From a virus: a stretch of 23,353 nucleotides of DNA. A model generated the notes under the pieces. It worked only from the letters and a program-made list of their open reading frames with translations, made no database searches and was not told where the DNA came from. The stretch is taken from the IMG/VR virus record IMGVR_UViG_3300032665_000192, positions 1 to 23,353 of that record. The stretch is one strand, 5' to 3'. The translations under genes and the position numbers were made by a program. Position 1 is the stretch's first letter; each line of letters begins with the position of its first letter. Shown piece after piece: positions 5,389-11,993 of the stretch.

Positions 5389-5649
5389 ATGGCAATTAAA
5401 TTCTATATCAATGCTGCAGTTTCAGAATTCGAAGGCAACGATGGCAAAAGCAAAAGACGCTATCAAACCATTGGGGTTATTGTTGAGACACGTCACGGAC
5501 TCATGCTTAGCCTTGAATCAATCCCATTGTTAGGGCTTAAAGATGGCAAATTATTGGCATTTTTAAATGAACCAGGCGAAAAGAATGCTGATCAGAATCA
5601 GCAAACTTCAGCAACCGAATCAAATCTTGATGATCAAATTCCATTTTAG
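5389..5649 (+). CDS. Small SSB-like protein with acidic DDQIPF tail
   Basis: An 86-residue protein. The first 60 residues read as alternating beta strands (KFYINAAVSEFEG, KRRYQTIGVIVET, GLMLSLESIPLLG), which would suit a small OB-fold. A flexible Gln/Asn-rich linker follows, and the last residues are NLDDQIPF. Bacterial SSB proteins end in an acidic tip of the form DDDIPF that recruits repair proteins, so this tail is a strong hint. It stands in the recombination operon directly after ERF and Gp157-like genes. I infer a single-stranded-DNA-binding protein; the fold is not proven from sequence. Confidence 0.62.
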   Translation: MAIKFYINAAVSEFEGNDGKSKRRYQTIGVIVETRHGLMLSLESIPLLGLKDGKLLAFLNEPGEKNADQNQQTSATESNLDDQIPF

Positions 5650-5658
5650 GAGAATACG

Positions 5659-6129
5659 ATGAACCAAAAAGAATTAAATGAAATTTTTAAATATGAGAAT
5701 GGAAATCTTTATTGGAATATATCGAAAAAAGGAATCAAAAAAGGCAATAAAGCTGGAGCAATAAGCGAAAAAGGTTATTTAGTAATTAAATTAAATCAAA
5801 AAACTTATTACGCTCATCGTATTATTTTTATGATGTTTCATGGATATATGCCAAATCAATTGGATCATATAAATGGCATAAAAAACGATAACCGAATTGA
5901 AAATTTAAGAATTGCGACTCATGGTCAAAATCAACAAAACAGAGGAATGTTTAAAAACAATTCTACTGGAGTAAAAAACGTAACTTTTGAAAATGGAAAA
6001 TGGAGGGTTAGATTAGGAATAGATGGAAAAAACAAGCATTTTGGATCTTATTTTGATATTAACGTAGCCAAATTTGTAGCTGAAATGATTAGGAATAAAT
6101 ACTATGGCAACTTTGCAAGAAATGTATAA
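5659..6129 (+). CDS. Free-standing HNH homing endonuclease with AP2 domain
   Basis: A 156-residue protein. It has an N-terminal strand region, then YYAHRIIFMMFHG and the HNH core LDHINGIKNDNRIENLR (residues 68-84), with H70, N78 and N82. An AP2-type DNA-binding domain follows (residues 101-153: STGVKNV, G-x-W-R-V-R-L, FGSYFDINVAKFVAE). Such proteins cut an allele lacking the gene and spread by repair. The coding DNA is clearly more AT-rich than its neighbours, consistent with recent gain. It is inserted between the SSB-like gene and the 57-aa gene and is not inside an intron that I can see. Confidence 0.92.
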   Translation: MNQKELNEIFKYENGNLYWNISKKGIKKGNKAGAISEKGYLVIKLNQKTYYAHRIIFMMFHGYMPNQLDHINGIKNDNRIENLRIATHGQNQQNRGMFKNNSTGVKNVTFENGKWRVRLGIDGKNKHFGSYFDINVAKFVAEMIRNKYYGNFARNV

Positions 6130-6160
6130 AGAATATCGTTGCATCGGGAGAACCGTATGA
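6104..6160 (+). CDS. Possible 18-aa leader peptide overlapping the endonuclease end
   Basis: An ATG at 6104 follows AGGAAT and opens 18 codons (MATLQEMYKEYRCIGRTV) whose TGA overlaps the start of the next gene as ATGA. It begins inside the last codons of the endonuclease gene in another frame. It could be a coupling peptide or a chance ORF left by the insertion. Support is weak. Confidence 0.25.
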   Translation: MATLQEMYKEYRCIGRTV

Positions 6161-6330
6161 GGGATTATTCTGAAGTGCTTATTGAGCTAGACGCGCAAAT
6201 CAAAAAAATGCACGTTTGCAGCTTAAAAGAAGATTGGAAAGGGGCAAGCAAAGAAGCAGCGCAAGCCCATACCCTGACCAATGAATTAGCAGTAATTTTT
6301 AGAACCCTGAAAGGAAAGAAAAATGATTAA
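6157..6330 (+). CDS. 57-aa helical hypothetical protein
   Basis: I choose ATG 6157 because GGGAG lies six bases upstream; an ATG at 6139 would place the start before this site. The product (MRDYSEVLIELDAQIKKM..., ending FRTLKGKKND) is helical and charged, with no recognisable domain. It overlaps the following gene by eight bases. Before the endonuclease arrived it probably followed the SSB-like gene directly. Function unknown. Confidence 0.65.
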   Translation: MRDYSEVLIELDAQIKKMHVCSLKEDWKGASKEAAQAHTLTNELAVIFRTLKGKKND

Positions 6331-6535
6331 CCTCGTACTTGAGAATGATGAATTTAATTTTGTAGTTGGCTTGGTAGGAAAAGAGCCATTTAATAACGTG
6401 GCCGGCTTAATGGGTAAATTGATCCAGCAAGCCCAAGCGCAACAAATGGCACAAGCACCAGTAGCGCCACCCGCACCAACGACATCTCCTGCACCTGGCG
6501 ATCAAGCTGGTTTAATAGAGCAAAACGTACAGTAA
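6323..6535 (+). CDS. 70-aa hypothetical protein with Ala/Pro/Gln-rich tail
   Basis: The start overlaps the stop of the 57-aa gene. The N-terminal part (MINLVLENDEFNFVVGLVGKEPF, then NVAGLMGKLIQQ) looks like a small folded helix-strand unit, followed by low complexity (QAQAQQMAQAPVAPPAP). I recall similar short proteins in other phages without known function. The composition of the tail suggests a flexible linker or an interaction segment. Confidence 0.68.
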   Translation: MINLVLENDEFNFVVGLVGKEPFNNVAGLMGKLIQQAQAQQMAQAPVAPPAPTTSPAPGDQAGLIEQNVQ

Positions 6536-6537
6536 TC

Positions 6538-7014
6538 ATGCCAAGACTTCGCCATGAAACTTATACGTTGATGGATGAAATTATGTCCAGTCCGACTGTC
6601 TCCATATCCGATGACAGGAGAACTTATCAGCTTACTTTGCTATATCAAGCATTGGCAGCTTTAAAACTAGATCCTCAACCGACTAAGTACGATTGGCAAG
6701 TCTGCTCTGATTGCGTCAATTTGATGGAAACCCTGATTCTTGAGATGAAAGTCTGCCAGGATCAGGACAACCTACTTAATGACGCAACAATGGCCTTGGT
6801 TCGAGCAGGAAAGCGCAAAAAAGATGGAAACAATATCAGACTAGATGCCGAAGGAATAAAAGCCCTACAAGCGCTTTTTGAGGACTATGCTGAGCTTGTG
6901 GCCATCTTGCCCGAGCGCGTAATGGTGAAGTGCTTTCGATTAACAGAAAAGCGCATTCAAGACCTTAGAAAAGGCAAAAAGAAAGCGCATGACGTGGAGA
7001 TTATGGAGTTATGA
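6538..7014 (+). CDS. 158-aa conserved phage hypothetical protein
   Basis: I do not recognise a defined domain. The product is mostly helical (TYQLTLLYQALAALKL, VNLMETLILEMKVCQD, IKALQALFEDYAELVAILP) and ends in a basic stretch (RIQDLRKGKKKAHDV). It starts two bases after the previous stop and overlaps the next gene (ATGA). The basic tail could contact nucleic acid. It belongs to the rightward early operon by spacing and orientation. Confidence 0.75.
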   Translation: MPRLRHETYTLMDEIMSSPTVSISDDRRTYQLTLLYQALAALKLDPQPTKYDWQVCSDCVNLMETLILEMKVCQDQDNLLNDATMALVRAGKRKKDGNNIRLDAEGIKALQALFEDYAELVAILPERVMVKCFRLTEKRIQDLRKGKKKAHDVEIMEL

Positions 7015-7241
7015 CCAAGAATGACCGCAGCCTTTTAAAGCAAATGATTGAAGCTGGACGATTTAATTTTGATATTTATGAGCTTTTGGTTGAGCAAAAT
7101 GCCATCAATGCCAAAGAATCAATTAAAAAAATGGGTGAAAAATGGTGTTGTCATCCAGCAAATAAAGTAAAAAGACTTGAGATGCCTTTGCCGATCTTAA
7201 GCGACATGAGAGCGAGCAAGATCTTAAAAACACGCAAATAG
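7011..7241 (+). CDS. 76-aa hypothetical protein
   Basis: The ATG overlaps the stop of the preceding gene by four bases. The N-terminal half resembles a small helical unit (SLLKQMIEAGRFNFDIYELLVEQNAI). A middle CC-H motif (WCCHPAN) and a basic end follow. The LLKQMIEAGRFN..ELL run has the look of a helix-turn-helix beginning, but I cannot name the family. Part of the rightward early operon. Confidence 0.65.
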   Translation: MTKNDRSLLKQMIEAGRFNFDIYELLVEQNAINAKESIKKMGEKWCCHPANKVKRLEMPLPILSDMRASKILKTRK

Positions 7242-7250
7242 GCCAATAAA

Positions 7251-7418
7251 ATGACAGACGCATATAAATTAGCTGATAGACTTGAAGAACTTTATATGGA
7301 TTTGCATATCATGGAAGCAGCAAAAAAATTAAGGCAATTGCAAAGCCAGCTTGATAAAATTGAAAAGGGAATAGTTAATCAGGCGCAACAGGATGGCATA
7401 AGCGAGGATTTTTCCTGA
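7251..7418 (+). CDS. 55-aa coiled-coil hypothetical protein
   Basis: An ORF starting MTDAYKLADRLEELYMDLHI, nine bases after the previous stop. The product is almost fully helical and heptad-like (MEAAKKLRQLQSQLDKIEKG), ending in an acidic tip (GISEDFS). The upstream ribosome site is weak. Spacing, length and charge pattern suggest a real gene; function unknown. Confidence 0.6.
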   Translation: MTDAYKLADRLEELYMDLHIMEAAKKLRQLQSQLDKIEKGIVNQAQQDGISEDFS

Positions 7419-7472
7419 TTTCATACTCGTATGTAGCAATGCCCAAATGTTTATTCCCACCTGGAGATAATA

Positions 7473-7880
7473 ATGAGCAAACCACCAAAACGCGATGAAA
7501 GACGCAAAACAAGAGAAAACAAGCGCTATCCGTTTAAATTAATTCCTATTTTGTTTTTGTCAGGATGCAGTTTAATGATCGGCAATTATGATCCGCTTGA
7601 ATATGGTTTGGTCAATAGAATAAGAACCGAAGCACAAGTATCAGATTGCTCAAAACAAAGCACTTATGTCATATATGTAAGCGCTTTAGAATTAAAGAAT
7701 TACAGTCAATATTTGCCAAATAATGATCAAGAGATTGCGCTAGTTGATGATCTTTACAAAATAGTTGATCAGCTTTATACATTCAAAAGCCCCAGCGCAG
7801 CATATTGCAAGGCCAAATTAAACATAATCGAAACTACTGCTGAGCGCATTCAGCAAGTTACAGGGAGCAAACCAAGATGA
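7473..7880 (+). CDS. Putative phage lipoprotein
   Basis: A 135-residue protein. A long basic head (18 residues, PPKRDERRKTRENKR) precedes a short hydrophobic stretch with a lipobox, FLSGC, where Cys32 would be lipidated. The mature part has two more Cys (SDCSK, AYCKAK), possibly a disulphide in the periplasm, and helical segments. A GGAG ribosome site lies upstream of ATG 7473. In the early operon it could be a superinfection-exclusion or envelope protein, but no family match is visible. It overlaps the next gene by four bases. Confidence 0.7.
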   Translation: MSKPPKRDERRKTRENKRYPFKLIPILFLSGCSLMIGNYDPLEYGLVNRIRTEAQVSDCSKQSTYVIYVSALELKNYSQYLPNNDQEIALVDDLYKIVDQLYTFKSPSAAYCKAKLNIIETTAERIQQVTGSKPR

Positions 7881-8089
7881 ATATTAGTGATTTATACAAA
7901 GAAGCAAAATCTTACAAGATGATGCTAGAAAACCAATCAATTGATCAATATGAGTTTAAAGATTTGATTGAAAGTTTAAAAATTGCGGATCAGATCAAAG
8001 AAAATGCCGATGAATTTAGCAAGAATCAAGAAATCAGAGATTATTTGATGACCTTGTATAACTTGGCAAGTGCTATTTCAAGCCTTTAA
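7877..8089 (+). CDS. 70-aa helical hypothetical protein, last gene of the rightward operon
   Basis: Start overlaps the lipoprotein stop (ATGA). The product (MNISDLYKEAKSYKMMLENQ...) is helical and acidic, ending LYNLASAISSL. It lacks a recognisable domain. Its 3' end overlaps the 3' end of the convergent zinc-finger gene by 17 bases, and I find no hairpin terminator there. Function unknown. Confidence 0.68.
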   Translation: MNISDLYKEAKSYKMMLENQSIDQYEFKDLIESLKIADQIKENADEFSKNQEIRDYLMTLYNLASAISSL

Positions 8090-8288
8090 TTTTTGCGATT
8101 CTTTCATAGCGCTGATATTCATCTCGACACCAAGCATCACAAAATCTTTTTGAATCTTCTAAGCGTTCATTGCAAGTTAAGCAAAAACCAGTAATTTTAA
8201 GTTCTTTCTTTTGTAATCTAGCTTTGGCAAGGGCAACAGATCGATGATGCTCTTCTAAATCGCTTGCATCGTCAAAAATGTCGCTCAT
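8073..8288 (-). CDS. 71-aa zinc-finger (TraR/DksA-like) protein
   Basis: I start at ATG 8288, whose ATGA overlaps the lysozyme stop; the longer open frame to 8372 lies inside the lysozyme gene. The N-terminus (MSDIFDDASDLEEHHRSVALAKAR) resembles the helical start of phage TraR/DksA-like proteins. The C-terminal part has four Cys in CLTCNERL and RFCDAWCRDEYQRYER, a zinc ribbon. Such proteins can bind the RNA polymerase secondary channel, but here the layout is a mix and that function is not proven. It is the last gene of the late operon. Confidence 0.75.
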   Translation of the reverse strand: MSDIFDDASDLEEHHRSVALAKARLQKKELKITGFCLTCNERLEDSKRFCDAWCRDEYQRYERIAKIKGLK

Positions 8289-8731
8289 GCCAATTTTGAA
8301 ATAAACATTGCAGCCTCTGCTTCTCTGCGTTTTAACAAGCCAGCCATATGATGACCGGCAGCCATATCCCATTTAATAAACTCATGTGATGCGCCCTCAT
8401 AATCGCCAGCATTTAGCTTCTTCATAAGAGTTGATGAGTCTAAATTGCGACATCCACAATTGAATGCGAAGTCCACAAGCGCGTCAAATTCTTCTTGGGT
8501 TAACTCTACATGAACTACCGCATTGACGTTCGCCTCGGCTTGTTTAATGTCTTGAGCAAGGTATTGCTCTGCCTGTTCTTGAGTAATTACTAATCCATCA
8601 ACAACTTCAGGGCCAGTATGACCATAGCCAATAGTCCAAGGATCACCCCAACTTCCAGGATCGGGGTAGGCACTAAGTCGGCAACCTTCAAAACGCTCTG
8701 TAAGATGTAAGCCATTTTTTGAATATTCCAT
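8285..8731 (-). CDS. GH24 endolysin (T4/P22-type lysozyme)
   Basis: A 148-residue muramidase that cuts the glycan chains of peptidoglycan at lysis. The catalytic triad of the T4/P22 type is visible: Glu15 in ERFEG, Asp24 in SAYPDPG, and Thr33 in WTIGYGHT. Further family marks are QAEQYLAQDI, LTQEEFDALVDFAFNCG, STLMKKLNAGDYEGA and GLLKRREAE. No signal peptide or anchor is present, so release depends on the holin upstream. It overlaps Rz by one base (TAATG) and the zinc-finger gene by four. Confidence 0.95.
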   Translation of the reverse strand: MEYSKNGLHLTERFEGCRLSAYPDPGSWGDPWTIGYGHTGPEVVDGLVITQEQAEQYLAQDIKQAEANVNAVVHVELTQEEFDALVDFAFNCGCRNLDSSTLMKKLNAGDYEGASHEFIKWDMAAGHHMAGLLKRREAEAAMFISKLA

Positions 8732-8744
8732 TATTTCACCGTCA
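8729..8744 (-). repeat. 16-bp repeat at the lysozyme start (copy 1)
   Basis: CATTATTTCACCGTCA on the plus strand, which reads TGACGGTGAAATAATG on the coding strand, covers the Rz stop and the lysozyme start. The same 16 bases recur at 9151-9166 across the holin stop and Rz start. Confidence 0.9.
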
Positions 8745-9153
8745 AATCGTTATATTTATCAATTACTTCGTTTCGCTCGATTTCTGTGGTTGCGCACGAT
8801 TTAGCAAATCCGATAAGAAATTCTGCATCTGACTCAAGTAATCTGAGTCCTTTCTTTGGTATTGCAATGGAGGCGGATTGGTTGCTGGAGGAGTTATGGT
8901 TGTGCAACCCGATACCGCGATACTGATTAAGGAGCAACTCATAATGAGATTGGAGAGCGTCTTTTTCATTTTGGGCTTTCTGAGTGTCTTGGGCTTGTTT
9001 GTTAATGATCTCGGTTTGATTTTTAAGTGCTTGAGTTACTGCTTCGGCTTTTGCTTTTTCTATCGATGAATAATCAATTTCATGCGTAATATATGCACTT
9101 CCCAAAGATATGCATAGCAAAATGGCAATTTTTATGTATGTTGATAAAAACAT
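8731..9153 (-). CDS. Rz-like inner-membrane spanin
   Basis: A 140-residue protein. The start at 9153 overlaps the holin stop (TAATG); the open frame continues upstream but only inside the holin gene. The product has an N-terminal membrane helix (YIKIAILLCISLGSAYI), then a periplasmic coiled coil (YSSIEKAKAEAVTQALKNQ..QAQDTQKAQNEKDALQSHYE) and a C-terminal helix (EIERNEVIDKYNDLTVK). This is the i-spanin layout. With the Rz1 protein encoded inside it, it would fuse inner and outer membranes as the last step of lysis. The assignment rests on architecture and the nested partner, since spanins show little sequence conservation. Confidence 0.88.
   Translation of the reverse strand: MFLSTYIKIAILLCISLGSAYITHEIDYSSIEKAKAEAVTQALKNQTEIINKQAQDTQKAQNEKDALQSHYELLLNQYRGIGLHNHNSSSNQSASIAIPKKGLRLLESDAEFLIGFAKSCATTEIERNEVIDKYNDLTVK
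8763..8969 (-). CDS. Rz1-like outer-membrane spanin lipoprotein, nested in Rz
   Basis: A 68-residue ORF entirely inside the Rz gene in another frame. It begins MKKTLSNLIMSCSLISIAVS with lipobox VSGC (Cys22), giving a short mature lipoprotein. A proline-rich stretch follows (TITPPATNPPP), then a helical C-terminus (DYLSQMQNFLSDLLNRAQ). A signal peptide, lipobox and proline-rich middle define the o-spanin, and full nesting is the arrangement known from lambda. It would pair with Rz across the periplasm. Confidence 0.9.
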   Translation of the reverse strand: MKKTLSNLIMSCSLISIAVSGCTTITPPATNPPPLQYQRKDSDYLSQMQNFLSDLLNRAQPQKSSETK

Positions 9154-9166
9154 TATTTCACCGTCA
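9151..9166 (-). repeat. 16-bp repeat at the Rz start (copy 2)
   Basis: Identical to 8729-8744; flanking bases on both sides differ. Both copies encode the ending T-V-K-stop of the upstream protein and a TAATG coupling to the next gene. Confidence 0.9.
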
Positions 9167-9470
9167 TTTCTTGCATTTTTTCTTGAGTACGACCATAAGC
9201 AGTAATTCCAAGGATTGCACCCATTGAAAGATGAAAAAATCCAGCACCTTGTAACGTCAAAGGATTCCATTGGTTTTGGACAACTCCTTTACCAAATACT
9301 TGCACCAAAGACCAAAATATAGGAGCAATCATAAAATCAAATATGCAAACTGACATATACATCCAAGCCATTGCTGGTCGCCATTTTGTATTAAGCCAAT
9401 TTTGATTGTTGTCGGCAACAATTACTTTTTCTGATTCAGATGACTCTAAAAGATTGGCTTCTTCGATCAT
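9153..9470 (-). CDS. 3TM-type holin
   Basis: A 105-residue membrane protein. A soluble N-terminus (residues 1-30) precedes W-R-P-A-M-A-W-M-Y-M and a hydrophobic stretch (residues 33-59), then W-N-P-L-T-L-Q and a further helix (74-93, GFFHLSMGAILGITAYGRT). The pattern WRP...W.PLTLQG...H..MGAILG is that of 3TM holins found with GH24 endolysins in phages and gene transfer agents. It would form the membrane lesion that sets lysis time. The start overlaps the upstream stop (ATGA) and the stop overlaps Rz. Confidence 0.85.
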   Translation of the reverse strand: MIEEANLLESSESEKVIVADNNQNWLNTKWRPAMAWMYMSVCIFDFMIAPIFWSLVQVFGKGVVQNQWNPLTLQGAGFFHLSMGAILGITAYGRTQEKMQEMTVK

Positions 9471-9820
9471 TTTTTTGTAGTAATGCTATCTGAGCCTTTG
9501 GTTACTGTAACTTTATCTCCGTCAACAGTAACTGACATTGGAGGTTCTTTATCGGCAAGATGATCTAAGCGTTGAATGAGTTGTTGAATAACTGCAAATT
9601 CGGGCTTTTCTTCTTTTTCAGTAGTGCCTGAAACCGCATTCATCATATTAATAATGGCCATGATTGCACCGCCAGCCATACCAATAACTGCAGCAATCTT
9701 TGATGCATCTAAAAAAATGCTTGCTGCAACGCTTATAACAATAATTGCAGTTATGTAAGCCAATCCATGTTGACCAATTGATTTGCCAGCGACTTCTTTT
9801 GCGCTATCTTGATCGGCCAT
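9467..9820 (-). CDS. Two-span membrane protein of the lysis cassette
   Basis: A 117-residue protein. I prefer ATG 9820 because AAAGG lies six bases upstream; the ATG at 9901 would lie inside the upstream 59-aa gene. Two hydrophobic segments (residues 19-38 and 42-60, rich in Ala, Ile and Gly) are followed by a soluble tail with a helix (AVIQQLIQRLDHLADKE) and a strand pair (MSVTVDGDKVTVTKG). It may be a second holin or an antiholin, judged from its place before the 3TM holin. I know no direct homologue. Confidence 0.68.
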   Translation of the reverse strand: MADQDSAKEVAGKSIGQHGLAYITAIIVISVAASIFLDASKIAAVIGMAGGAIMAIINMMNAVSGTTEKEEKPEFAVIQQLIQRLDHLADKEPPMSVTVDGDKVTVTKGSDSITTKK

Positions 9821-9824
9821 ATTA
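9806..9824 (-). repeat. 19-bp gene-start repeat (copy 1)
   Basis: ATCTTGATCGGCCATATTA (plus strand) covers the stop of the 59-aa gene and the first codons (MADQD) of the two-span membrane protein. The same 19 bases occur at 14526-14544. Confidence 0.9.
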
Positions 9825-10001
9825 ACCTTTTGGTGAAACCCATCCATGACCAGCAGCCCATAAATAAACAAGACCAACCAAACCAACAGAAAGAAGGCCA
9901 TTTAATGTCCATTTGCCAAATTTAGAAAACTGACTATCAAGCCATTCTTGCAATGCTTCCTTTATGGCTTCTTTTTGTATTTTTGGATCTAATTCAGACA
10001 T
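9822..10001 (-). CDS. 59-aa single-span membrane protein
   Basis: An ORF read as MSELDPKIQKEAIKEALQEW, then LDSQFSKFGKW, a hydrophobic helix (NGLLSVGLVGLVYLWAAGHGW) and the end VSPKG. The first 30 residues form an amphipathic helix, the rest one membrane span. The stop lies just before the next ATG (TAATATG), so the two genes are coupled. It is the first gene downstream of the tailspike and may be a lysis accessory. A ribosome site AAGGA lies ten bases from the ATG. Confidence 0.65.
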   Translation of the reverse strand: MSELDPKIQKEAIKEALQEWLDSQFSKFGKWTLNGLLSVGLVGLVYLWAAGHGWVSPKG

Positions 10002-10020
10002 TCTTATTTTTCCTTTTTAA

Positions 10021-10049
10021 ATTATTATTTTTGATGCAAAACTTGTAAA
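10021..10049 (-). promoter_or_regulatory. Candidate promoter for the lysis genes
   Basis: On the minus strand TTTACA (10049-10044) and AATAAT (10026-10021) are 17 bases apart, each one base off consensus. It lies in an AT-rich gap (10002-10102) between the tailspike stop and the 59-aa gene. The transcript start would fall very near the ribosome site, which weakens the call. No terminator hairpin is visible in the gap. Confidence 0.35.
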
Positions 10050-10102
10050 CCCTCAAAATATTTAACTATTTGTTTTTTTAATAATTTAATGTATAAATAT
10101 TT

Positions 10103-11965
10103 TTATTCAAAAATAGCCACAGAAAAACGAATTAAACCAGCAGTTAAATTTGTATTGGTTTTATTAGCAACAGTAAACTGAACAGCAGTTGCAGTTCCTG
10201 TTGTAAAGTTAAACCACCCTATAACTCCTGAAGAATCAGTTGACATTAAAAAACCAGACGTTGGTTTATTTTTAAAATAAGATGAAGGAACAGGAATTGT
10301 AACTACTTCAGTAGGAGAGCCACCTGTTAATGTATATACAACAGAATCATTGTATTGACGCTTAGGAATGTAATTATCTGTTGCTAATGTGTAATCAACA
10401 CCTGAAATTGAAATTCCAGTATTTAAATCAATAAAATTAGAAATACAAGCATTATCAATAGCGACTATATTAGTTGATGTATAAACTAAATTTGAAAGAA
10501 TATAGTTTGCTTGAGAAAAACTAGAACCTGAATTTAAATATATTCCTGCTCCATTAAAATAATAAATAGAGTTTTCTGTTGCATAACTTCTAGCTATATC
10601 TCTTAAAATAATTCCCCAAGCAAGATTTGTTGATAATGATTGGTTTTGATTAGAAATAGCATTATTATGAATTGTATTTCCGCTGCCTGTATCTAAAATA
10701 ATACCAACAAAATTAGTATCTGCGTTTTGTGGGTTTAGATAAATATTTAAATCTGATATAAAACTTTGACTTACATTAACAATTTTAATTGCTGCTATAC
10801 GGCAATTAATATGTCCATTTGTAATAGTTGGTTGCAATAAACCGCATAAAGCTTGAGAAGGATAAAAACTTACTCCTACTGTGTATTGTGCAAGTATTCC
10901 ATACTGCACGTTAACCATATCAAATTGAGTAACATACAAACCTTCAAAATAATCAGGTAAAAAGATGCCAGCATAAGCAGAATAAATAGATAATTTGCTA
11001 AACTTGCTTTCAACAGGCATACCATCACCATCAATTTGAATAGCATATCCTTGCCAATTTCCTGTCGATGAGCCTTGTGAGTAATCCCCTAAAAACGCAT
11101 AGTTAGATATGTTAGACCAACCAAGAGAGGTAACTCTAATTCCAATACCCCATCCAGTTGTAGCAGAATCATTTATTCCTCGTATTTCTACATCATCTAT
11201 TAAAATTCTTCTTTCAGACCTATTTAAAGTTGTTCCTCTTGGTGAACCTGAGGTAACTTGAGGGCTTCCATTAATATATAAAGCTGTTTTGCCAGAAACA
11301 TATCCTGTAGAAGTTGAAAGGGTAAGGCCAGTTACTTTTGCATAATTAAGGTCATTTTGTTGTGTAAAATTAAATCCTGCATTTCCAGCAACAGAAGATG
11401 TAAATTGAATTTCTGTAATATTTGCGCCATCACCATAAATATGAAAAAATCCAGTTGTCTTTGTAATTTGAGCAGAACATAAATAAGTTCCACTTGGAAA
11501 ATAAACAGATTTATTTGAATTTATAGCAGATTGGATAGCAGTAGCTGAATCAACAGTACCAGTTGGGTCTGCGCCAAAATCTAAAACTGAAACAGATTCT
11601 TGAAGTTTTTGAGCTACTGTGCGAACTACAGAATTAGATTGTCCTTCTTGATAACCAATGTATGTTGCTCCAGCAGCAACTTCTAAATCGCTGATTGATA
11701 AAGGAGCGTCTGATTCCTGATCCCAAATTAAATTATTATTAACATCATAAACTTGTTGACGATAAGACCCATTTCCATAAGCAATACATTGTCCATTTGC
11801 ATCCAATTGAATTGGATTTGTATTCAAAATGGTTAATGCTGGATCTTGATATGTGTTTTTAAATGTTGTTGTGCTTGGAATATAGTAATAAACCTTGCCT
11901 GAAGCTAAGGGATTACCATTAGAGTCAATAAATTGTTGTTTTCCGTTTGGTAAAATTCCACTCAT
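10103..11965 (-). CDS. Tailspike with right-handed beta-helix
   Basis: A 620-residue receptor-binding protein. Residues 1-75 (GKQQFIDSNGNPLASGKVYYY, KNTYQDPALTILNTNPIQLDA, YGNGSYRQQVYD) match the head-binding domain of P22-type tailspikes. Residues 124-137 (VSVLDFGADPTGTV) mark the start of a pectate-lyase-like beta-helix. The body has repeated short strands (such as AIKIVNVSQSFISDLNIY and NTIHNNAISNQ). A compact C-terminal domain follows (GGSPTEVVTIPVPSSYF to the end). Such spikes bind and often cleave surface polysaccharide; catalytic residues cannot be named here. It is the last virion gene, the P22 gene 9 position. Confidence 0.9.
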   Translation of the reverse strand: MSGILPNGKQQFIDSNGNPLASGKVYYYIPSTTTFKNTYQDPALTILNTNPIQLDANGQCIAYGNGSYRQQVYDVNNNLIWDQESDAPLSISDLEVAAGATYIGYQEGQSNSVVRTVAQKLQESVSVLDFGADPTGTVDSATAIQSAINSNKSVYFPSGTYLCSAQITKTTGFFHIYGDGANITEIQFTSSVAGNAGFNFTQQNDLNYAKVTGLTLSTSTGYVSGKTALYINGSPQVTSGSPRGTTLNRSERRILIDDVEIRGINDSATTGWGIGIRVTSLGWSNISNYAFLGDYSQGSSTGNWQGYAIQIDGDGMPVESKFSKLSIYSAYAGIFLPDYFEGLYVTQFDMVNVQYGILAQYTVGVSFYPSQALCGLLQPTITNGHINCRIAAIKIVNVSQSFISDLNIYLNPQNADTNFVGIILDTGSGNTIHNNAISNQNQSLSTNLAWGIILRDIARSYATENSIYYFNGAGIYLNSGSSFSQANYILSNLVYTSTNIVAIDNACISNFIDLNTGISISGVDYTLATDNYIPKRQYNDSVVYTLTGGSPTEVVTIPVPSSYFKNKPTSGFLMSTDSSGVIGWFNFTTGTATAVQFTVANKTNTNLTAGLIRFSVAIFE

Positions 11966-11993
11966 GTTTGATACCCTCTTTCAGTTCATCCAA

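Noticed and set aside
7422-7433. Palindrome CATAC-TC-GTATG in the gap before the lipoprotein
   Set aside because: Loop of two bases and no T-run, so neither a terminator nor a clear operator.
8289-8372. Longer start of the zinc-finger protein
   Set aside because: Would lie inside the lysozyme gene and lacks a ribosome site; ATG 8288 forms the usual ATGA overlap.
9821-9901. N-terminal extension of the two-span membrane protein from ATG 9901
   Set aside because: This DNA encodes the membrane helix of the 59-aa gene in another frame, and the internal ATG 9820 has the better ribosome site.
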